Below are positions 42,157-50,183 of a DNA stretch of 64,000 nt, one piece after another. The stretch spans positions 1 to 64,000 of the forward strand of contig CAMDEC010000003.1 in the NCBI GenBank assembly GCA_945893395.1, in the 5' to 3' direction. Numbering within the stretch: position 1 is the first letter of the stretch; the number at the start of each line of letters is the position of its first letter. Both the position numbers and the translations under genes were made by a program. The notes under the pieces are model-generated. The model did no database searches, was not told the origin of the DNA, and saw only the letters and a list, made by a program, of their open reading frames with translations. This stretch comes from Bifidobacterium breve (GTDB lineage Bacteria; Actinomycetota; Acidimicrobiia; Acidimicrobiales; Ilumatobacteraceae).

Positions 42157-44403
42157 ATGGACTATTTACGAGTCGGTTTGGTGGTCGTACCGCAATTTTT
42201 TGCGGGTTGCTTGATTTATCTTCTGCTATTAAAGCGAACCGAGGTCGCAGCAGTCGAACTGCTGTCAATTGGCAGCGTGCTCGGCATCGTTTCTTGCACA
42301 ATTGTCGATCAGATTTTCGTCAACCTGCAAATGCCCCGCATCGGTTGGCTTGTCGCGGTCTTTATAGCTATTGCAGCATTTTTACTAATTAAACGCAGCA
42401 AAAAAATTACCGTCCCGACTGTGCTTTGGAAGTCTGAATTTACAAAATCGTTTTTGCCGATAACAGCGATTTCAGCAATGGCACTCGGCACTGAGTGGTT
42501 TTGGCTGTTTCCGTCTGGTGTGCTGTTCGTCGTCGCAACTTTTTTCTCGATAGTAGATACGCCAAAATTCAGCAATATTACTGCTCGCGTCTTCAGTCTT
42601 GGCGCGGTTGTCGTTGGGATATTCATGATTGCCAATCGACCAAAAATATGGTGGTTTATGTATGAACATGACTTTCCATTTCTGCAATCACTTTCAAGGT
42701 CACTCGCTGATTGGGGACTTGGTGATTATGTTTTGCTGTCGGGAACAAGCACGAGATACCACTGGTTCACCTACGCCTGGATCGGACTAGTTGACAGATC
42801 GTCTGATGCGTCAATTTTCTTTGTTCTAACCCGAGTTGCCCCAGTTGTATTTGTGCTTTTGATCACCGGCCTTACTTGGACGCTGATCAGTCAACACTCA
42901 ATTTCGAAACTCCGCACATTTCTATCAACGCTCATTGTGATGACTGCATCGTCGTATCCGTTGTGGGGATATGGAACAAAAATCACATTTCTTGCTTCGC
43001 CGAGTCAGTTTTATGCGACTGCGATGCTTTTCGCTTCGATTTTTTTGCTGCTACAAGCGCTTCAGAAGTCACTTCGATTCGAACCAATCGTGCTGGCTGT
43101 TTTGTCGGCTTCAACAATGCTTAGCAAAACAATGCATGGTGTCATTCTCATCTGTGCGATTGCTTTTGCTTTGTCCGCACAAATTGTTGTTCGCTCTAAG
43201 GTTTCAAAGACAACTCTCGTAAGCGGTCTGTCGAGTATTGCGGTTGCCCTAACTGCATACTTCGTGTTGATCGAAAATTCTGAAGGTAAGACAGTTTTTG
43301 AGATCAGGTTTGGTGACTTTTTCTGGCAACTTCAGGGCGATGCAAGACTGCTGTCAGAAAGTTATGTCGACTTATTCGGACTTCTGACAGTAATTGCCTT
43401 TGCAATACTTCCTGGAGTCTTGATTCTGGCAAACTTTTTGCAAACGAAGTTTGCTCAAATCAAATTCATCCATTTATTGAGCATCGGTTCACTAGTCGCC
43501 GGCACCGTTCTGGCTGCAGTGATCCTGAGCGCATATGGTGAAAACCTTTACTTCCTTCAGGCCGCAGTCGCACTCTCAACTTTGCTGGGCTTAGCCTCAA
43601 TATCAAACACCAATTTGCCGCAACTTACAAACCGCGCCTGGACTTATCTGGTCGTCGTAGGAGTCGCCTTGTGTCTACTTTCTTACCGAATACCAAGTAT
43701 CGACTCAGGTGCCCCAAATGCAATAAAAATTCGCTCAATGCGGGTATACACCCCGGCATTGATTTTAGTGACGGTTACTCTATTCACTTTGACAATAAAT
43801 CTAGTTCGTCGCAAGCAAAATTTTAATCAAGTTTTCAAATTAGTTGTCGTCACTGCTGTAATGGGACTCTCATTTGCCGCCGCAAACTGGGCCGACACGA
43901 TTCAACGAAAGCACAATGAATTTTCACGCAACGGAGAAACCTACTTAGCAACAGCAGAATTAGAGAATCTTGCAAATTGGATAAACAGCGACACTGACGA
44001 AGTAGATATTGTGGCGAGCAGCTTCGGTTGGCCGAAACTGGCTAATAGTGATATTGAATTCTTCCGTGTCCCATGCACAGCATTTAGAAATAAGGCGGTA
44101 TCGGTTGAAACTTGCCGACGAACCAACAACGCTTTGCTGGTTGCATACATGCACCGCCGAACATGGCTTCAGGCAACAGCGACTCATTACACGGGTTTCA
44201 CACCAGAGATTGACAGCCGTCAAACTACGACTTTGGGTTTCGCGGCAGACCCGACAACAGCACAAGCACAGCAAATGCTTGACGGCGGCGTCGACTGGTT
44301 CGTTGTTGACCGCTCTACGACCGACCGCCTCTCATGGGAGCCATTCGCGACAGTTCGCTACTCAAACGACGCTTTCTTTGTACTCGAACTAAACAAGATT
44401 TGA
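42157..44403 (+). CDS. Large multi-pass membrane protein (possible glycosyltransferase-C-like)
   Basis: 748 aa, many TM helices and a C-terminal soluble domain. Confidence 0.65.
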   Translation: MDYLRVGLVVVPQFFAGCLIYLLLLKRTEVAAVELLSIGSVLGIVSCTIVDQIFVNLQMPRIGWLVAVFIAIAAFLLIKRSKKITVPTVLWKSEFTKSFLPITAISAMALGTEWFWLFPSGVLFVVATFFSIVDTPKFSNITARVFSLGAVVVGIFMIANRPKIWWFMYEHDFPFLQSLSRSLADWGLGDYVLLSGTSTRYHWFTYAWIGLVDRSSDASIFFVLTRVAPVVFVLLITGLTWTLISQHSISKLRTFLSTLIVMTASSYPLWGYGTKITFLASPSQFYATAMLFASIFLLLQALQKSLRFEPIVLAVLSASTMLSKTMHGVILICAIAFALSAQIVVRSKVSKTTLVSGLSSIAVALTAYFVLIENSEGKTVFEIRFGDFFWQLQGDARLLSESYVDLFGLLTVIAFAILPGVLILANFLQTKFAQIKFIHLLSIGSLVAGTVLAAVILSAYGENLYFLQAAVALSTLLGLASISNTNLPQLTNRAWTYLVVVGVALCLLSYRIPSIDSGAPNAIKIRSMRVYTPALILVTVTLFTLTINLVRRKQNFNQVFKLVVVTAVMGLSFAAANWADTIQRKHNEFSRNGETYLATAELENLANWINSDTDEVDIVASSFGWPKLANSDIEFFRVPCTAFRNKAVSVETCRRTNNALLVAYMHRRTWLQATATHYTGFTPEIDSRQTTTLGFAADPTTAQAQQMLDGGVDWFVVDRSTTDRLSWEPFATVRYSNDAFFVLELNKI

Positions 44404-44415
44404 TCTAAAGTTATT

Positions 44416-45252
44416 TTGATGTCGGAAAGTCGCAGTTTTGGGCTACATCAGTCTTTGCAGCGTTCGATCAAGGGCAAGTTGACGCGGTCGTTGTTGCAGT
44501 TGTTGCAGCGCAGTCGACTTGGGCGCACCTTGATTTCGATGACAACACGTTTTGCAATTTCGCAGAGTGCGAGCATCATTATTCGCGGCACAACAGTTAC
44601 CTATTCGACGCTTGAATTTTCATGGCTGAAAATTCGATTCGAAGATATCGAAACCCTCGAGCCAACAACATTGACATGGATTGACGAAGCAACCCCGAAC
44701 TCGGTGCTCTGGGACATCGGGGCGAACATTGGCTCGTATACGGTTTATGCGGCGCTTAGCAAAAAGATGCAGGTGGTTGCTTTCGAGCCATCCCCATTCA
44801 ACATTGAGTTCTTGTCGCGAAATATTTGGCTGAACAATCTCGAATCTTTCGTCACGGTGGTGCCTAATCCATTAAGTAGCAATGCGACCCAAGCCAAACT
44901 TTTGATGAAGTCGATCGAATGGGGAAACTCTGGCTCGACCTTTGGTGAAAATTACGCCGAAGACGGTCAACTGATTGAGGTTGAGTTTGAATATCAAACA
45001 ATCGGCTTCTCGATGGACCAAGCCCTAACTTGGCTCGGTCTTGCGCAACCTGACTACATCAAACTTGATGTTGATGGCATCGAGGGCTTGATTCTGAGTG
45101 GCGGCGCGAAAGTGCTCTCAAAAGTAAAGAGTTTGCTCGTCGAAATGCCCGAGTTTGACTCTGGTCGGCAACTGGTGCAATCTGCATTGACGCAAGCCGG
45201 ACTCGCTCGCGAAAAGTCAGCCCAACACAACGAGATTTGGTCGAGGCTCTAA
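44416..45252 (+). CDS. FkbM family methyltransferase
   Basis: LWDIGANIGSYTVYAAL, VVAFEPSPFNIEFL, YIKLDVDGIEGLIL. Confidence 0.85.
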   Translation: MMSESRSFGLHQSLQRSIKGKLTRSLLQLLQRSRLGRTLISMTTRFAISQSASIIIRGTTVTYSTLEFSWLKIRFEDIETLEPTTLTWIDEATPNSVLWDIGANIGSYTVYAALSKKMQVVAFEPSPFNIEFLSRNIWLNNLESFVTVVPNPLSSNATQAKLLMKSIEWGNSGSTFGENYAEDGQLIEVEFEYQTIGFSMDQALTWLGLAQPDYIKLDVDGIEGLILSGGAKVLSKVKSLLVEMPEFDSGRQLVQSALTQAGLAREKSAQHNEIWSRL

Positions 45253-45262
45253 ACCAAAAGCA

Positions 45263-45289
45263 AAAGTGGATCGCCAGGGGATCGAACCC
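45263..45289 (+). repeat. Outer att-like copy (fossil attL; 26/27 match to the tRNA-Lys att core)
   Basis: AAAGTGGATCGCCAGGGGATCGAACCC versus core AAAGTGGGTCGCCAGGGGATCGAACCC. Confidence 0.85.
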
Positions 45290-45369
45290 CGGAACAACTT
45301 ATGCAAAGCATGTAAGCGTAAGAAATAACAAGCCGACTGCGCCCCAGTTTAAGGCTTGACTATATTTGT

Positions 45370-45421
45370 CGTATATGAATTATGCAGTAATCGTGCCGTA
45401 TTTGAAATATGCGGTAATCGT
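45370..45421. repeat. Two 25-bp near-identical direct repeats (27-bp period)
   Basis: CGTATATGAATTATGCAGTAATCGT and CGTATTTGAAATATGCGGTAATCGT (22/25). Confidence 0.85.
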
Positions 45422-45538
45422 TGGTTTTTTGTTTTTAATTTACGTGATGGCTGGCTTGTTTTGGTTTTTTGTAAACGGTAGCATCTTATTTTTAACTTTG
45501 ATATCAAGCATTTGCACCAAACGACGAGAAACAACTAA

Positions 45539-45565
45539 AAAGTGGGTCGCCAGGGGATCGAACCC
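45539..45565 (+). repeat. attL (27-bp direct repeat)
   Basis: Perfect match to 49978-50004. Confidence 0.93.
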
Positions 45566-45813
45566 CAAGCAATAGCGCGCAAACGGCGTAAGCGTAAGCA
45601 ATAGCGCACCGCAAGCGCACCGATCGTTTTTTTATTGAGATTGTTTGAGACCCCGACACGCCTATCGCCTTATCTAATGAGGGTTTGCCGTAATTAGCAA
45701 GGATTAGCACCGACCAGCACCGACCAGGCTCGATCAAGGTCATTAGAGATAATCCCGAGTTGGGTCGGGGTGATTAAATCATTTCGTATAAAAAACTGAT
45801 ATTTGTCTATTAG

Positions 45814-46563
45814 TTATGACCAGCCGATTTGCTGGATCTTTGGTGTCGGTTTGGCGCGTGGCACTTGCGGTAATTCCATTGGTTGCTGGGTTAGCCGCAC
45901 CAAGTTTGCGTGCTCTTTTTTGTGGATCACAAAGTTGCCCGATGCGATTTCGTTAAAGATCCACGCCAGCGATGCGCGCGCTGGATCTGACCAGGTGTCA
46001 TACCAATCGATCGGTAGTTTGCCTAGTTTGCCGTTATGCCGCCACGCATCAAGGCTTAGTGTCTCATCGGTTATTTGGTAAAACCGCACATCAAGCGTTT
46101 GCCATATTCGCCAAATGGGATCGGGCAATATCTCGCCGCATCGGGTTAGGTCGGCGGCGCGTTTGCGAGCGCACCACATAATCAGATCGGTGCGATGGTC
46201 TCTAATTACTTGACCGCATTTATTACGCGCGACCGCTTGTAAGCGTTGGGCGATCTTGTAGATGTGATCGGCTCGGTCGCGTTTATCGCTGAGTTTGGTT
46301 ATTTTGTCGACCGATTTATTAATCGAGATTGATTTGCCTTTAATAAGATCATCGGCTAGATCGTTTGCGGTGCGCGCGATAAGTAGATCTAGATCGGCGG
46401 CGTTATCGATTTGATCGGTGCGGCTATGGCTCGCGGTTTTTACCGCGATCGCATACGCGGTTAGTGCGCTATTAGCGGCGGTGCGTATCTCGCCTGGCGC
46501 GTCTTTATCGCTGGCTATAAATGTGATATCGGCGATGGTGTCGGTGTGGTGTTTATCTCGCAT
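45814..46563 (-). CDS. Hypothetical element protein (249 aa)
   Basis: Intact ORF in a compact operon; no recognised domain. Confidence 0.65.
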   Translation of the reverse strand: MRDKHHTDTIADITFIASDKDAPGEIRTAANSALTAYAIAVKTASHSRTDQIDNAADLDLLIARTANDLADDLIKGKSISINKSVDKITKLSDKRDRADHIYKIAQRLQAVARNKCGQVIRDHRTDLIMWCARKRAADLTRCGEILPDPIWRIWQTLDVRFYQITDETLSLDAWRHNGKLGKLPIDWYDTWSDPARASLAWIFNEIASGNFVIHKKEHANLVRLTQQPMELPQVPRAKPTPKIQQIGWS

Positions 46564-46565
46564 AG

Positions 46566-46901
46566 TTATCCTTTTGATTTTTTTCGTTGCTGATCTGCTT
46601 TTATTTGTTCATATGCGGCATTAAATCCCGGCACCGCTTTTGTAAAGTTTTCGCATCGCACCGCGTAGACATACTCGTGATCATCGCGTTTGATTGTGTA
46701 GGCGTTTGGTATCCAGCCGCTAACACACTCATCAAATTGAGCCCGATTACATATCGAGCATTTAGGCGCGCGCGTTGCTGGTTTGATTTGATGCGCGTCA
46801 AGTATCGCGAGCATCGCATTAATCATTTCGTTAAAAACGGGTGCGGTGCGATCTAGTTGGCGTAACTCGGCGATCAAATCATTTAGTGCGGTATTACTCA
46901 T
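46566..46901 (-). CDS. Hypothetical element protein (111 aa) with CxxC
   Basis: PKCSICNRAQFDECVSGW; overlaps the upstream ORF end. Confidence 0.6.
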   Translation of the reverse strand: MSNTALNDLIAELRQLDRTAPVFNEMINAMLAILDAHQIKPATRAPKCSICNRAQFDECVSGWIPNAYTIKRDDHEYVYAVRCENFTKAVPGFNAAYEQIKADQQRKKSKG

Positions 46902-47514
46902 TTTGTGATCCGCGATCTAGTAATTGTTCGAGCGCGTCAATGAGCGCGCCGCTATTGGTTAAACCACCACGCACCGCCGCGCTTTCAGGCGCGGTGCGTT
47001 GGTGATCACATTTTGGATCTTGTTTTATTGGGGTTGCGGTAGATACACCGTTGCTATGCGGATATTCACCGTTGCTATCGGCATATTCACCGTAACTATC
47101 GGCGCGATTTAGATGGTCGCCACCGTTGCTATCACTATCTATTGCTACGGTCGCCACCGTAACTAACTCATTTAATTTGTCAAGGTCTATTGTGCGCCGC
47201 GCCGCCGTGCCTTTGCCGCCAGCGCGCACCGTTTTTAAGATCCCTAAATGCGTTGCTACCGCAACCACATCCGCCGCTACCGCATAAGACGGATCACCGA
47301 TCGCAAAGGCGATTTGCTCGAGAGTGTCATCGCAATAATGCTCAGTTTTGTTATTACGAAAACGGTCGCGATTACCGATGTATGCCAGCACACACTTAAA
47401 CGCTCTTACGCCTGGGCGCTTTAGTTTTGGTCGATCCGTCAATGCTTGATTAAGCATTTTGATTACATCGTTTGGATCAAGGTCATAGATCGCGTTGGCG
47501 CGCTCGGTAGTCAT
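46894..47514 (-). CDS. Winged-helix DNA-binding / replication-initiator-like element protein
   Basis: VLAYIGNRDRF...DDTLEQIAFAIG...VVAVATHLGILKTVRAGGKGTAARRTIDL. Confidence 0.5.
   Translation of the reverse strand: MTTERANAIYDLDPNDVIKMLNQALTDRPKLKRPGVRAFKCVLAYIGNRDRFRNNKTEHYCDDTLEQIAFAIGDPSYAVAADVVAVATHLGILKTVRAGGKGTAARRTIDLDKLNELVTVATVAIDSDSNGGDHLNRADSYGEYADSNGEYPHSNGVSTATPIKQDPKCDHQRTAPESAAVRGGLTNSGALIDALEQLLDRGSQNE
47046..47166. repeat. Iteron-like array: CACCGT(TG/AA)CTA repeated five times
   Basis: Copies start at 47046, 47067, 47088, 47121, 47155. Confidence 0.75.
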
Positions 47515-47527
47515 TGGTTGGCATAGA

Positions 47528-47773
47528 TCAGATCGGCTCGCGGATACCTAGCGCACGGCGTAATTGTGAGGTGCTAACCACACATCGCCGACCGATACGC
47601 AACACGGGCACGCCATCCATTAGGTAGCCCGTGCGGCGGTGTGCTTTATGCGCGGTCGATGGCGACACACACAAAATTGCCGCCGCCTGGGCGATGGTGA
47701 TTGTGCGCCGATCGGGGTCTAATAGTAAGTCTGTGGGTTTGGGTAGCAGATCGTTATTGCTGGTAATTGTCAT
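47528..47773 (-). CDS. Excisionase/MerR-like HTH protein (Xis candidate)
   Basis: RTITIAQAAAILCVSPSTAHKAHRRTGYL...VLRIGRRCVVSTSQLRRAL. Confidence 0.8.
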   Translation of the reverse strand: MTITSNNDLLPKPTDLLLDPDRRTITIAQAAAILCVSPSTAHKAHRRTGYLMDGVPVLRIGRRCVVSTSQLRRALGIREPI

Positions 47774-47854
47774 AGCACCAATATTGCGCTAATGTCGTCT
47801 ACACGCAATACCAATTTGATACGAAAACCGATATTCGACCAATAAGGGATCACA

Positions 47855-48664
47855 ATGGCATCAATTAAGCATCCAGCCTGGGCAACCGTCAAGCATCAAG
47901 GCATCGTGCTCACAGTTGAGATGATAAATCCCGATGTCGATTTAAGTGGGCGCATCCCGCGAGGCTGGCGCTATTACACATATCGCATCCCGTTTGGAAA
48001 ACGCGGCGCGGTAGTCGATGTAGTTGGGGTTATTACTCACGCCACATTTGCGGTTACAGGCTGGCGGCATCCGATCCGATTTCGCACAAACAATTTAGGC
48101 ATCGGCGATCCGATCATTATCCAGCACATACAGATCGGCACATACGGTAGCGAGCGCGGCGATGTCGGATTTGAGGATTACGCCGAGATCGATTTAAGTG
48201 GTTTGCCGCTAACCAAGTTACGAGATGCGGCGATCCGAGCATCGACATTTACGGGCAAATTAAAAACCCGCAAGTCAAACACAAAAAAATTAGCCGAGCA
48301 AAAAATAGCCGTTACTAGCCGCCATCGCTATTTGCGGATCGTGGAATTAGATAACGAGATCACCGATATCAAGGTTGGCGGCGGTTTGCCTGGTAAAGAG
48401 TTTGCGCGATTAACCCGTAAATCAGATTTAGAAAATGTGAAAGCATTTGGGCCGATTAGTAGCGATCAAGCATTAAACGAGATCGCGAGACACTATAAAA
48501 ATTATTACAAAATCGGTCGAGAAAATCTAGGTTATTTAAGTTGCGCCAAATACTTAGAAAAAATGACGGGTCGATCTAGTAACACCTGCCAGCAAATGAT
48601 CTCGATATGCCGCAAGCGCGGAAAATTACCAAAACAAACCAAACGAAAACGAGGCACAAAATGA
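47855..48664 (+). CDS. Hypothetical element protein (269 aa), ATGA-coupled to the integrase
   Basis: Stop TGA overlaps the integrase ATG at 48661. Confidence 0.7.
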   Translation: MASIKHPAWATVKHQGIVLTVEMINPDVDLSGRIPRGWRYYTYRIPFGKRGAVVDVVGVITHATFAVTGWRHPIRFRTNNLGIGDPIIIQHIQIGTYGSERGDVGFEDYAEIDLSGLPLTKLRDAAIRASTFTGKLKTRKSNTKKLAEQKIAVTSRHRYLRIVELDNEITDIKVGGGLPGKEFARLTRKSDLENVKAFGPISSDQALNEIARHYKNYYKIGRENLGYLSCAKYLEKMTGRSSNTCQQMISICRKRGKLPKQTKRKRGTK

Positions 48665-50043
48665 GTAAATCACGAGGGTTAATTTTTAAGCGCGGCGGCG
48701 GCTGGGCGTATCGGTTTAGTTATAGAGATGCCAATAGGCAACGCCGATTTAAGAGTGCGCAAGGTTTTGACACCAAACAATTAGCCGAAAAATATCTAAC
48801 GCAAGCACTATCCGAGATCGACCAGGGCAAAGGATTAAACGCGCACAAAGTATCGATAGTTGATTATTTGCGATCGTGGTGCGATCAATATGAGCGCGCT
48901 GGTCGCGTCAAATCGAGCACCGTTGCCGCCAGCCGATCACACATCGAGGCTTACATCGTGCCGATGCTCGGCGGTAATCCCGATAAACCGTTACTACTCA
49001 GCAAACTTAATCGCGAGATGATTGAGCGGTTTTATGCCGATCTATACGCAAACGGTCGGCGCGGTGTAAATGGTGAACCTGGCGCGAGTTTGTCAGCGAA
49101 AACGGTGCGCAATATCGCTGGCACATTACATAAATCGTTTAGCGATGCGGTAAAGCGTGGCTATCTGACACATAACCCAGCCGATGCTATTGATTTGCCG
49201 CGATGGGATCGCCGCGATCTAAATGTGTGGGATGCGCAACAATTCGCACAATTCTTACAAATAGCCGCCGATAGCGGCGACTATATGTATCCGCTATGGC
49301 GGCTCGTAGTTGCTACGGGAATTAGGCGCGGTGAATTACTCGGTTTGCGTTGGCGCGATATTGATCTAGTCGAGGCGACCATCGCGATCAGCCAAACACG
49401 GATCACCGATGGATCAGCGATGAAACTCGGCACGCCTAAAACCCGAGCGGGTCGCCGCACCATCGCAATCGATGATGGCACGGTTATCGCGCTCGCCTAC
49501 CTAAAAAACTTACAAACCGCCGCCGCCGATGCGCTTGATGTGCCATTGGGTGATTTGGTTGCCGCCGAGATGGATGGCAAACCGATTAGCCGACATACTT
49601 TGATGGATCGATTTCACGCCGCTACCGAGCGCGCTGGGCTACCTAAATGCCGACTACACGATCTACGACACTCAGCCGCCGCCGATGCGCTAACGCGCGG
49701 TGTGCCTGTTCATATTGTCGCTGGTCGCTTAGGGCACGCAAACCCATCGATAACGCTAAATGTGTATGCGGCATTTTTGCCGCGCGCGGATCGCGATGCG
49801 GCTAACGCTGGCGGATCACTAATTGATCAACTAATGAGCGCATCAAAAACGCGCACCAAAAGCGCACCGCGCACCAAAAGCGCACCGAAAAATCGGCACA
49901 TAACGACACCAAACGACACTCGGCAAAATATAAAACCCAATGAATTACACGATGCGACTACTAGCGCACACACAAACAAAGTGGGTCGCCAGGGGATCGA
50001 ACCCTGGACCTGCGGATTAAAAGTCCGTCGCTCTACCAACTGA
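48661..50043 (+). CDS. int: Tyrosine recombinase/integrase; 3' end overlaps tRNA-Lys
   Basis: IRRGELLGLRWRDI, CRLHDLRHSAAADAL, GHANPSITLNVYAAF (R-HxxR-H-Y); stop codon lies inside the tRNA. Confidence 0.95.
   Translation: MSKSRGLIFKRGGGWAYRFSYRDANRQRRFKSAQGFDTKQLAEKYLTQALSEIDQGKGLNAHKVSIVDYLRSWCDQYERAGRVKSSTVAASRSHIEAYIVPMLGGNPDKPLLLSKLNREMIERFYADLYANGRRGVNGEPGASLSAKTVRNIAGTLHKSFSDAVKRGYLTHNPADAIDLPRWDRRDLNVWDAQQFAQFLQIAADSGDYMYPLWRLVVATGIRRGELLGLRWRDIDLVEATIAISQTRITDGSAMKLGTPKTRAGRRTIAIDDGTVIALAYLKNLQTAAADALDVPLGDLVAAEMDGKPISRHTLMDRFHAATERAGLPKCRLHDLRHSAAADALTRGVPVHIVAGRLGHANPSITLNVYAAFLPRADRDAANAGGSLIDQLMSASKTRTKSAPRTKSAPKNRHITTPNDTRQNIKPNELHDATTSAHTNKVGRQGIEPWTCGLKVRRSTN
49851..49886. repeat. 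18-bp perfect tandem duplication in the integrase 3' region
   Basis: GCGCACCAAAAGCGCACC x2, encoding TKSAPR-TKSAPK. Confidence 0.9.
49978..50004 (+). repeat. attR (27-bp direct repeat, inside the tRNA-Lys 3' end)
   Basis: Perfect match to 45539-45565. Confidence 0.93.
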
Positions 50044-50054
50044 GCTAGCGACCC
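49982..50054 (-). tRNA. tRNA-Lys (anticodon TTT)
   Basis: 73-nt cloverleaf GGGTCGC...GCGACCCA, anticodon loop CTTTTAA; no encoded CCA. Confidence 0.97.
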
Positions 50055-50183
50055 AAGTCGCTGTCAGGCTAGTTGATTATCAGCCAATTTGTTCAACCGT
50101 TAATGCGACACATGACCGACACGAGACCGACACGAGACTGTTGATTTCTTGCGCAATAACTCATTCAGCGCACCCGCAGATGC

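Larger units (their letters stand above)
45539..50004. mobile_element. Integrative element in the 3' end of tRNA-Lys, bounded by 27-bp direct repeats
   Basis: attL 45539-45565 and attR 49978-50004, both AAAGTGGGTCGCCAGGGGATCGAACCC; tyrosine integrase adjacent to attR; Xis-like HTH; distinct composition. Confidence 0.92.

Noticed and set aside
45366-45575. 69-aa ORF (MSYMNYAVIVPYLKYAVIVGFLF...KKWVARGSNPKQ) in the fossil element end
   Set aside because: Looks like a small membrane protein but is generated by the 27-bp direct repeats and reads through the att core out of the integrase frame; no independent support as a gene.
50114-50135. Tandem GACCGACACGA x2 upstream of tRNA-Lys
   Set aside because: A short two-copy repeat; could be chance, with no further evidence of function.
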